Source: Globobulimina sp. (Eukaryota; Foraminifera; Rotaliida). From it: DNA of 6,509 bases. Made by a program: the position numbers and the translations under genes. The notes beneath the pieces were generated by a model. It was given only the letters and a program-made list of their open reading frames with translations. It was not told the DNA's origin and ran no database searches. The stretch spans positions 1-6,509 of the forward strand of contig PIVH01000284.1 in the NCBI GenBank assembly GCA_003354225.1, read 5' to 3'. Of the stretch, positions 1 to 6,010 are shown in pieces (position 1 is the stretch's first letter; each line of letters begins with the position of its first letter).

Positions 1-162
1 TGCATAAATTTGATCATACAGACCGCTGTGATCATACATAAGATCATACCTTGATCATACATTCCAAAAATCATACATTGACTTGTACATAGTTGCAATT
101 TATGACTACAATTTAGTGGAAAAGTTCCTCCATACTTTTATAGTCATAAATGTATGATTCTG

Positions 163-183
163 CTACTACTACTACTACTACTA
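163..183. repeat. (CTA)7 microsatellite
   Basis: Seven uninterrupted CTA units, just right of an inverted TGTATGAT motif copy. It is a simple sequence in non-coding DNA. Confidence 0.95.
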
Positions 184-344
184 TTTTCATAAAATTTGAA
201 ATTACCATCGAATAAGGGTCTATCGCCCCAATTATGCAGTATTATGGAATTTCTGATGCTTTTTATGGGTGTTTACGAGTATGATAATTACACTGTATCA
301 GCATACTAAGCGGAATATTCAGACAGGATACTTAATGATTCAAC

Positions 345-425
345 GCTAGAGCACTCAAAGGTGGCCTTTGGGATAACACTGGGTAACCTCCCCAGGGTAA
401 GAGGGTGCACGTGGGAAACTCTAGC
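345..425. other. GC-richer patch with multi-hairpin potential
   Basis: This 81-nt segment is enclosed by perfect 7-bp complements GCTAGAG (345-351) and CTCTAGC (419-425). Inside it are a perfect hairpin CAAAGG-TGG-CCTTTG (356-370), a second stem CTGGG/CCCAG (379-383/391-395) and the E-box-like CACGTG (408-413). It is clearly more GC-rich than its AT-rich surroundings. The size and branched shape recall a small structured RNA, but it lacks a T-loop TTCRA at the right place and does not fit a tRNA. It could equally be a short non-autonomous element. The function is unknown and the call is weak. Confidence 0.3.
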
Positions 426-658
426 ATCTACTTTCATATAGTCATACATAGTCGAATATAAGCAACTCGAATAACTAAGTAACTAACTAAGTAGTCAAAT
501 GTATAGAAACGAAGTCCTATATAACATGTCACTTTGTAACAATTTTTGACTTGTGGGATAAAATAAATGTATGATCAAATTTATACGTACAGGATATGGG
601 ATCATACATTTTATGATCAAAATCATATGGATAAATACAGAGCTTTTTTTTTTGTTCA

Positions 659-743
659 TGCGGGTGACCGGGTTCAAGTCCATGTGATCATACATTTGAT
701 CATACATATGTATGATCACGGACTCGAACTCGAGTAACCCGCA
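659..743. repeat. Imperfect palindrome with a tRNA B-box-like sequence in each arm
   Basis: The left arm 659-695 and the reverse complement of the right arm 708-743 both begin TGCGGGT, carry a B-box-like sequence, and end GTGATCATACAT, with one to three small gaps between them. The B-box matches are GGTTCAAGTCC on the plus strand (671-681) and GTTCGAGTCC on the minus strand (729-720); the Pol III consensus is GGTTCGANTCC. Just upstream of the minus-strand copy, TGGCTGTCTGG is a partial A-box match. The spacing is too short for an intact tRNA. I infer an inverted pair of tRNA-derived (SINE-head-like) fragments. Confidence 0.45.
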
Positions 744-815
744 CAACCAGACAGCCAGACAGGCAAATTTTTACTTTAAACAATTTTTTGTATTAGATCA
801 TGGTACAGAAATTAC

Positions 816-834
816 TGCATAAATTTGATCATAC
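816..834. repeat. Second copy of a 19-bp direct repeat whose first copy is at 1-19
   Basis: TGCATAAATTTGATCATAC is identical at 1-19 and 816-834. The two copies are 815 bp apart and bracket the TGATCATACAT-rich segment. The first copy touches the window edge, so the true length of the repeat is unknown. It could be a direct repeat flanking an insertion or simply a longer shared member of the motif family. Confidence 0.6.
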
Positions 835-838
835 TTAG

Positions 839-1098
839 CCTAAGAGAAATGTGTACTTTTTACACGCAACATTATGCCCAGTTTTTTACCCTAAGGGAAA
901 GGTACATTTTTTACACGCAACCTATGCCCGAGTTATCCAAAGTTGAATGTGTTTTTACACGCAAGTCATGTCCAAGTTATCCTAAGGTGGTGTTGGTCGA
1001 GCGACTCGCCCGAGTTATCCTAAGAGAAATGTGCACTTTTTACACGCAACTTTATTGGGCATATTTTTGCGTGTAAAAAAAACACACATTCCATTAGG
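839..1098. mobile_element. MITE-like element with terminal inverted repeats amplified internally
   Basis: The left end (839-870) starts CCTAAGAGAAATGTGTAC and reaches TTTTTACACGCAAC. The right end (1064-1098), reverse-complemented, starts CCTAATGGAATGTGTG and reaches TTTTACACGCAAAA, giving an imperfect inverted repeat of about 32 bp. Internally the same unit recurs in direct orientation with starts at about 839, 889, 937, 981 and 1019, each followed by a version of TATGCCCGAGTTAT; the 981 copy is the most diverged. The last direct copy and the inverted end form a hairpin. There is no transposase and no clear target-site duplication. A reading frame running through it (repeated LREMCTFYTQ) is explained by the repeat and I do not call it a gene. 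Confidence 0.6.
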
Positions 1099-1199
1099 AA
1101 AAATCATGCAATGTATGACCATATTTACCTGAAAAACCCTCTCCTATAGTCATACATGTATGATTATTGTTACACACAGCTATCGTTTTTTGTTTATCT

Positions 1200-1277
1200 A
1201 TCCACAACACAACACATACAACCGACAAACACAACAAATACTACCAACAACATGTACAACCAACAACAACATGTACA
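1200..1277. repeat. CA/CAA-rich low-complexity tract with a short duplication
   Basis: A stretch dominated by CAACA and ACAAC on the plus strand. CAACAACATGTACA occurs twice, ending at 1258 and at 1277. It is simple-sequence intergenic DNA with no supported coding function. Confidence 0.6.
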
Positions 1278-1286
1278 TCTGAAAAA

Positions 1287-1335
1287 GTGATGGATGGCCA
1301 TCAGGCAATATGTAATAAATGTGATGGATGGCCAT
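1287..1335. repeat. Direct repeat of GTGATGGATGGCCAT, 34 bp apart
   Basis: Exact 15-bp copies occur at 1287-1301 and 1321-1335, each containing the palindrome ATGGCCAT. The 34-bp offset equals the period of the tandem duplication at 1448-1515, although the sequences are unrelated. Confidence 0.75.
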
Positions 1336-1367
1336 TTGAACCGAATAAATTACGTTGTGTAAAACAT

Positions 1368-1439
1368 AATTTTTCGTGATACCAAATTTTTCGTGATACG
1401 GAAATTTACTTTTCGTGACAGTCAAATTTTCTCGTGATT
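1368..1439. repeat. Four degenerate copies of AATTTTTCGTGATAC
   Basis: The copies at 1368-1382 and 1385-1399 are identical, 17 bp apart. Diverged copies follow at 1408-1421 (ACTTTTCGTGACAG) and 1425-1439 (AATTTTCTCGTGATT). The tract looks like a decaying short tandem repeat. Confidence 0.7.
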
Positions 1440-1447
1440 TATTTTTT

Positions 1448-1515
1448 CTTTTATAGAACCTATGGGGATAAATCATATAAACTTTTATAGAACCTATGGG
1501 GATAAATCATATAAA
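1448..1515. repeat. Perfect 34-bp tandem duplication
   Basis: A 34-bp unit beginning CTTTTATAGAACCTATGG spans 1448-1481 and is repeated without mismatch at 1482-1515. A partial third echo (ATATAAATCA) follows at about 1522. Perfect identity indicates a recent duplication. Confidence 0.95.
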
Positions 1516-1758
1516 TCACACATATAAATCATTCAAAAATTAAGTCACCTCGAGTAGCTGGTCAATTAATGATGAGTTTATGCGAATGTTTGGAGGTCAC
1601 CTATTATTATTCCCGATCCTTTTTTCTATCACCCAATGTTGTCCATAACATCGATTTTAATATTCATAAGCTATGATTTGTATAAATCAGATAAATACAA
1701 CTATGACCAGGTCATTTTCATCGCTCAAAACACGTTGTTGTGCATTCGAATTGCATTG
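1516..1758. other. Unassigned intergenic DNA
   Basis: No reading frame, RNA gene or extended repeat can be supported here. Minor items are a short AGGT-C-ACCT inverted repeat near 1593 and a TTTAAT (minus-strand ATTAAA) at 1656-1661, which could act as a distal poly(A) signal for CAND1. I would not rely on either. Confidence 0.5.
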
Positions 1759-1953
1759 AATGATGACTAGCTCACTTCAAGAAAATCTTAATATCAGGGT
1801 TCTCACCTCATAGACGACAGTGCAAGGATAGATTTCTCCAGGTTTCTAGCATATGAAAGAAGAGACAAATCTATGCAATGAAGGTAACATTTTGTCATCT
1901 ATGAGGTGAGAACCCTCATATTAAGATTTTCTCGAAGTGAGCTAGTCATCATT
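1759..1953. mobile_element. Fold-back (long inverted-repeat) element, 61-nt arms
   Basis: The left arm 1759-1819 (starts AATGATGACTAGCTCACTTC) pairs with the right arm 1893-1953. They match at 58 of 61 positions with no gaps, and the mismatches are A/G, C/G and C/T. The loop is 73 nt (1820-1892) and contains a second nested stem, ATAGATTT (1828-1835) with AAATCTAT (1867-1874). There is no coding sequence and no clear target-site duplication. It lies 257 bp or more beyond the CAND1 stop on the transcribed side, so it may be part of a long CAND1 3' UTR. It could be a fold-back/MITE element or a hairpin RNA precursor; the structure is certain, the identity is not. Confidence 0.75.
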
Positions 1954-2166
1954 GAAAGAAATGCATTAAAGTCAGAGGTTTGAGAGGTTCGGAAGTTTAT
2001 GCAATTATGCATTTAGAAGTTGAGAGGTTCAGAAGTTGAATTATTACTGAAACAAGAATCCAATTCTACGATACTTTTATCCACCAACTTCTGAACATCC
2101 CAACCTCTCAACTCCTAAACGTCTGAATCTCTCAACTTCTCAACCTTAAATGCATTCCTTTCATTG
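1950..2166. mobile_element. Second fold-back/MITE-like element, with ~20-bp internal sub-repeats
   Basis: The ends 1950-1971 (CATTGAAAGAAATGCATTAAAG) and 2145-2166 are inverted repeats matching at 19 of 22 positions. Inside, a GTTGAGAGGTTCAGAAGTT-type unit occurs on the plus strand at about 1980-1997 and 2020-2038, and in the opposite orientation several times at 2086-2144. The whole element therefore folds back imperfectly, with an apex around 2041-2085. Its left end overlaps the right end of the 1759-1953 fold-back by four bases. It ends 43 bp beyond the CAND1 stop codon. The minus-strand GATAAA at 2081-2076, a weak poly(A)-signal variant, lies in the apex. Confidence 0.6.
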
Positions 2167-2209
2167 AATATTAAAAAACAAAATAAATAAAAGAGTATGA
2201 ATGACTGTG

Positions 2210-5200
2210 TTATGTTGGACTATGTTTTGGTGCTTGATTTTTTAATTCAGTTAACATAGGAATTAATAGTTTTGTTTTTTCAACACGCGAGTAAAAAGTA
2301 ACAAATTTTCTGGCTTTGTTGATATTTGGCACATTCCTCAATGTATACAATGCTTTGCACGCAGCCCGCAATATATCCTTTGCACGCTCACAATCTTTAT
2401 TTCCTTTCGTTTGATCCATTTTTTCTTTCATTCCTTTCATTAAATCAGTTGGTAAACTGTCCAAAATGTGCGGTAACATTATCAAGTTGCTATGGAATGT
2501 GCCAATTTTATAAAAAATCTGATAAGTTAACATTTGTATATCGGCCGACGAATCGCATAAACCATTGCGTAAAAACGATATAAATTCAAATAAATCGAGC
2601 ATGTGCGGCGTTGCATCGATTAACGAATCTAAACAAATAAAAGCCGCTTTCCTTAATGACAAACCTTCGTCGACGCAGTGCTTAAATGGACCCAAATCCA
2701 CTTCGCGAATCAGCGCCACATTGGTTACGGTCTGGCAATATATTGTATGCAATATCTGATAGACATCGATTAAGCCGCAATTTACTCGCAATATGCGGTT
2801 AAGCGACAAAAAAGTTTGCCGCCGCACTAACAAGTTCTCGTCGGACAATCTCAATAAAAAGGCGTCAATCACCGAGGAAGGCAATGCCTTTGTGTTTAGA
2901 CAGTATTTTATTGCGGTCGCCATGGTGGCTCTGGTATTGCCACACGCACAACACAGCAATCTCTCAATTTCCACAAAGATGTCCGACTCCGCATCGATCA
3001 CTGCCAATTTGCCCAAACACTCTGCGATCAGCGCCCGGACGCCTTCATCACTCGACGACGACGCACAAAACAACAACGGCCGGATGCGCTGCCCAAAGGG
3101 CATGATTTTGTTGATGCGGCAATAATAAGTTATGATCTCTCGCAGCGAGTTGAGGAGCAAATATTGCTGATCGCCGTGTTTGTGCAGCATACGCAGCAAA
3201 GCGGGCAGATACAACTCCATGTTTCCAATGCAAATGTTGCCCAAAGCAAAGGAGGCGGCCCATTTCACGCAGTCCCACTCCGAGTTGAAGGCGCAGAATA
3301 TCTTAAAATTAAGCTGCTCCACCTCCCATTCGCCCAAATCTAGCCCGGCTTTGCCCAGTTCGCCAATCGCCAATAATGCGACCTGCGAATAGCACTCATT
3401 CGAGCTATCAATCAAAGATATTATGTCAATGTCCATGTCCATGTCGTTATTATTATTATTTATCAGTATTAAGACAGACAAACACTGCGCAATCGCACTG
3501 TACGATGAACGCGACAATTTTGGTGTGGCCGACCGAATTAATTCATTCTTAAATGCGTCAAATGATAATATTTTGCCATTTGTTTGTAAATAAAACTGCG
3601 AAAATAACGATTTGAGCGCGATCAATGCCTTGTTATTTTGCAGCAGCGGCGATTGCAAAAATTTATAACAGGATGGAAAGATATATTTGGTAATGGCCGA
3701 TAATAAACGAACATTGTCATATTTCTTTATAATTTCTGCCATTAATTGTAATATTAAGGCACTTTTTTGTAGGTCGCAGTCGTTTATGTACTCACTACAT
3801 TGCACAATAAGCGATAGCAATAATTTCTTGTCGATGCCATTGCCGATGCCATTGCCATTGTGCCCGATAATGCATATTAATGTATTTGAAGCAGCCGCAG
3901 CGGCACAACCTGATTCTTTCAAAAAAAGGCAGCAAGACTCAACCACGCAATTCACAATGGATGACATGTCAATATTTAATGTCGATTTTGCTAAAATGGA
4001 GAAGCATTCCAATGCGGTTTCTCGCGTAATTTCATTTGCTAATCGCTCATTTAATATGTTTATGCATGGATTTATAAACGAAGACAATAAATTATCCCCA
4101 AATCGCGATATCATTGCCGTTGTTGCCACCAATGCGGCTTTTTCCGCCTCACCACAAATATCGGTCACATTCAACTGTTTAAAAGTGACACAAAATAAAT
4201 CAGTTATCATTGCATCATATTTATTGTTTATAATATTATATTTTAAATATAATATCTCCGCCATACGAGACACGATTAACATTGCTCTTCTTTTGACGGC
4301 CGGATATATGCAGTCAATGCAACATATTACGGCGGCACACAAAGCCTCGTCGTCGTCGTCGATGACGGACAAACATTCAATGTCGTTATGAGCGCCGCTC
4401 GTTAATATTAAATACAACATACAAACGCTGCTTTGTTTCAATTGGATGTCGTTATTCTGTCTCATACACGCCATTATGCACAAGATCAAATCCTTAAAAT
4501 ATTGAGATTGAGCCATGTTTGCTTGGCCAACTACCAATAAATCGCGCAATATTGCTAACAATCCATTTTTTACTTTTGTTGATGCGCTTTTTGACCCAAA
4601 TTGTTTGCATATTTGTTGCATGATCGCCGCTAACTTGTCACATATTAATTCTTTGCCATTTGAATTGTCACAGATTATTGAGATTAACTCTTGAAATGCC
4701 TTAAATATATCTAACCGCACCGTTGTGTCATGTTCGCCAAATCGAGATAATAATAAGTCACATATTGGCAATAAGTCACATTTTGATTTATGCCTCGAAA
4801 TAAATGATATTAACATTTTGATGGCGGCTCTCCTCACTTTCCATGATCTGTCATCCAAATCAGAATCACAAAATATTATTAAATCATTCTCATTCTCATT
4901 CTCTTCCCAATCAACGGGATCTCCCCAATCTGAATCCGAATCTATATCTATATCAATATCAATATCAATGTCATTATCATTATCATTATCATCTATATCA
5001 ATATCAATATCATCATAATTTGCATCATAATTTGGATCATAAGTCATCATTGTCAGTGCCACATTGATTAACTTCTTTGAATGCGGCAACATTTGCGTTG
5101 GACATTGGGTCACCATCACATCAAATGTTTGCAAACAATTCTCTCGCAAATCCATGGCAGCGGCGTCATGGCGACAATTGCAACAAATGCTCATTAATGG

Positions 5201-6010
5201 CGGTACGATGGCATTTAAATGGCGGCATACTCGCTGTCCCGCATTGCGTGCAAATATGGCCACAGTTTGAATGAAAGTGAATAATAACAATTGATCGTCA
5301 TTGTAATTGTAATTATAATTGAGACCGTGGATAACTTTTTGGATCAAAGCATTAAACAAATGGTCGTTTATTGTGCTTACAATGGCACCCAAACAAAAAG
5401 CCACTTTTTTGCGAATCTCTGGCCTCGAATCGGTTAACATTGCTTCAATATTTTCTAAAATCAAGCTATGCTCTTTTTGAGTCATCAAAAATCCGAATTT
5501 AACGGTTAAATCTTTCAGAATGTCCAGGCACGCCATTAAGCGATGAAACTCGTTTCTTTCTTCTTCTTTATTCCAATTTTGTTTATTTTCTTGTACCAAT
5601 CCTTGGAGTAAGCGCTTGATTATTTTTTTACAGATTTGGTGTCCAAAATGTTCAGGAACAGCGGCAATGATATTTTTTAAAGCAATGCAATAAATATCTC
5701 GTAACTCAGACTTTCTTCCATTAACCAATAATAAGCCGAGTTTATCAACAATTTCTTCAACCTGTTCACATACAAATTTTTGGACAATTGAACATAAACA
5801 GCGACATGCAACGGATTGTACGTCATTTGAATTATCATCCAATTGCTTTAATATTGCGTCACGAATTGGTGTCTGTAATGAACTGTCAATGTCACCCTCA
5901 ATTTTGTTTAACTCGCCGGTCAAATCAGATGTTGCCATGTAACGTTCATCTTTGTCGTGATGTTGTGTTTTTTTTAACAATGCGCGAATCTTTGACGGAT
6001 CCGGTTGCAT
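2210..6010 (-). CDS. CAND1: CAND1/TIP120, cullin-associated NEDD8-dissociated protein 1
   Basis: Known role of the family: CAND1 wraps around un-neddylated cullin-RBX1 and displaces the adaptor/substrate-receptor module, so that SCF-type ubiquitin ligases can exchange receptors; it acts in cytosol and nucleus. Seen here: 1266 residues (human CAND1 about 1230), all-helical HEAT-repeat-like sequence with no signal peptide or membrane segment. Family blocks appear in order: DKDERYMATSDL (19-30), YDPNY (324-328), an acidic linker, SWKVRRAA (389-396), NEITRE (659-664), LQSPLLQ (785-791), AECLGKLAVID (996-1006), then LIREVDLGPFKH (1100-1111) and RKAAFICL (1120-1127) in the C-terminal TIP120 domain (roughly 1080-1250). 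The ATG is fixed by an in-frame TAA directly before it; the next Met (25) would remove conserved HEAT 1 sequence. The stop is TAA at 2212-2210. The -3 base is T, so start context is weak. The frame is uninterrupted, which is unusual for an animal CAND1. Cysteine is high (about 59 by my count) and the last ~25 residues are divergent. The family assignment is near certain; CAND1 versus a CAND2-like paralogue cannot be decided here. Confidence 0.96.
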   Translation of the reverse strand: MQPDPSKIRALLKKTQHHDKDERYMATSDLTGELNKIEGDIDSSLQTPIRDAILKQLDDNSNDVQSVACRCLCSIVQKFVCEQVEEIVDKLGLLLVNGRKSELRDIYCIALKNIIAAVPEHFGHQICKKIIKRLLQGLVQENKQNWNKEEERNEFHRLMACLDILKDLTVKFGFLMTQKEHSLILENIEAMLTDSRPEIRKKVAFCLGAIVSTINDHLFNALIQKVIHGLNYNYNYNDDQLLLFTFIQTVAIFARNAGQRVCRHLNAIVPPLMSICCNCRHDAAAMDLRENCLQTFDVMVTQCPTQMLPHSKKLINVALTMMTYDPNYDANYDDIDIDIDDNDNDNDIDIDIDIDIDSDSDWGDPVDWEENENENDLIIFCDSDLDDRSWKVRRAAIKMLISFISRHKSKCDLLPICDLLLSRFGEHDTTVRLDIFKAFQELISIICDNSNGKELICDKLAAIMQQICKQFGSKSASTKVKNGLLAILRDLLVVGQANMAQSQYFKDLILCIMACMRQNNDIQLKQSSVCMLYLILTSGAHNDIECLSVIDDDDEALCAAVICCIDCIYPAVKRRAMLIVSRMAEILYLKYNIINNKYDAMITDLFCVTFKQLNVTDICGEAEKAALVATTAMISRFGDNLLSSFINPCINILNERLANEITRETALECFSILAKSTLNIDMSSIVNCVVESCCLFLKESGCAAAAASNTLICIIGHNGNGIGNGIDKKLLLSLIVQCSEYINDCDLQKSALILQLMAEIIKKYDNVRLLSAITKYIFPSCYKFLQSPLLQNNKALIALKSLFSQFYLQTNGKILSFDAFKNELIRSATPKLSRSSYSAIAQCLSVLILINNNNNDMDMDIDIISLIDSSNECYSQVALLAIGELGKAGLDLGEWEVEQLNFKIFCAFNSEWDCVKWAASFALGNICIGNMELYLPALLRMLHKHGDQQYLLLNSLREIITYYCRINKIMPFGQRIRPLLFCASSSSDEGVRALIAECLGKLAVIDAESDIFVEIERLLCCACGNTRATMATAIKYCLNTKALPSSVIDAFLLRLSDENLLVRRQTFLSLNRILRVNCGLIDVYQILHTIYCQTVTNVALIREVDLGPFKHCVDEGLSLRKAAFICLDSLIDATPHMLDLFEFISFLRNGLCDSSADIQMLTYQIFYKIGTFHSNLIMLPHILDSLPTDLMKGMKEKMDQTKGNKDCERAKDILRAACKALYTLRNVPNINKARKFVTFYSRVEKTKLLIPMLTELKNQAPKHSPT
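3422..3460. repeat. In-frame trinucleotide/hexanucleotide tract coding poly-Asn and Asp-Met
   Basis: On the plus strand (TTA)4 is preceded by three ATGTC(C/G) units. On the minus strand this reads as five Asn followed by alternating Asp-Met/Asp-Ile (about residues 851-863). It lies between the SSYSAIA block and the LLAIGELGKAG helix, a loop position in the HEAT solenoid. Probably a slippage expansion. Confidence 0.65.
3830..3865. repeat. In-frame GCCATT-type short repeat
   Basis: Degenerate six-base units (GCCATT, GCCGAT) on the plus strand encode a Gly/Asn/Ile run (about residues 716-727) in the middle of CAND1. It sits at a likely inter-helix loop after a helix ending in LICII. It keeps the frame and looks like a small species-specific expansion. 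Confidence 0.6.
4937..5011. repeat. In-frame hexanucleotide microsatellite (ATATCA type) coding the acidic linker
   Basis: Plus-strand runs of ATATCA with interspersed ATTATC units are read on the minus strand as alternating Asp-Ile and Asp-Asn dipeptides (about residues 334-358). The tract lies between the conserved YDPNY and SWKVRRAA blocks, where other CAND1 proteins also carry an acidic, probably disordered loop. Further simple acidic sequence (an NENEND run and DWGDPVDWEE) continues to about residue 376. The period is a multiple of three, so gain or loss of units keeps the frame. I infer repeat slippage as the origin, tolerated because the loop lies outside the HEAT fold. Confidence 0.85.

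Larger units (their letters stand above)
1..720. repeat. Cluster of the dispersed 11-bp motif TGATCATACAT in both orientations
   Basis: The motif or a 9-10 base version occurs on the plus strand at 11-20, 29-39, 42-49 (first base A), 52-62, 600-610, 685-695 and 697-707. It occurs inverted (ATGTATGATCA) at 567-577 and 708-718. Another copy lies at 826-834, and shorter relatives (GTCATACAT, ATGTATGA) at about 435, 1111 and 1150. The copies at 697-707 and 708-718 abut head to head, forming a perfect 22-bp palindrome. The rest of the segment is AT-rich with no credible reading frame. The motif may be a sub-terminal repeat of decayed transposons or a dispersed satellite unit; I do not recognise a named family. 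Confidence 0.6.

Noticed and set aside
345-425. tRNA or 5S-like gene
   Set aside because: The 7-bp closing stem and length are suggestive, but there is no TTCRA T-loop at the expected place and no anticodon stem. It is kept only as a possible structured patch.
664-672. Shared GTGACCGGG with 6289-6297
   Set aside because: The match does not extend beyond nine bases, which is compatible with chance in 6.5 kb.
659-743. Intact tRNA gene
   Set aside because: B-box matches are present, but the acceptor stem, anticodon arm and proper A-box spacing are missing.
495-746. 83-codon minus-strand frame
   Set aside because: It runs through the motif cluster and palindrome. Its sequence (HMYDQMYDHM) is a translation of TGATCATACAT copies, not a conserved protein.
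825-1076. 83-codon plus-strand frame with repeated LREMCTFYTQ
   Set aside because: The peptide repeat follows from DNA repeats of uneven length (about 38-50 bp) in the MITE-like element. It lacks a domain and the unit is not a multiple of three.
839-1098. CRISPR array
   Set aside because: Repeat units are imperfect, of variable length, contain their own inverted copy, and have no distinct spacers. The host is eukaryotic.
1167-1476. Small open frames of 70-92 codons on both strands
   Set aside because: They overlap low-complexity CA-rich and tandem-repeat DNA, overlap each other antisense, and show no recognisable protein features.
2171-2193. A-rich stretch as the poly(A) tail of a CAND1 retrocopy
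   Set aside because: The A run is on the plus strand, whereas CAND1 is on the minus strand. A retrocopy tail would appear as T on the plus strand.
3687-4391. A 234-codon open frame on the plus strand inside CAND1
   Set aside because: It is antisense to a coding exon whose protein matches CAND1 throughout. Its translation has no recognisable domain and follows from the codon bias of the opposite strand.
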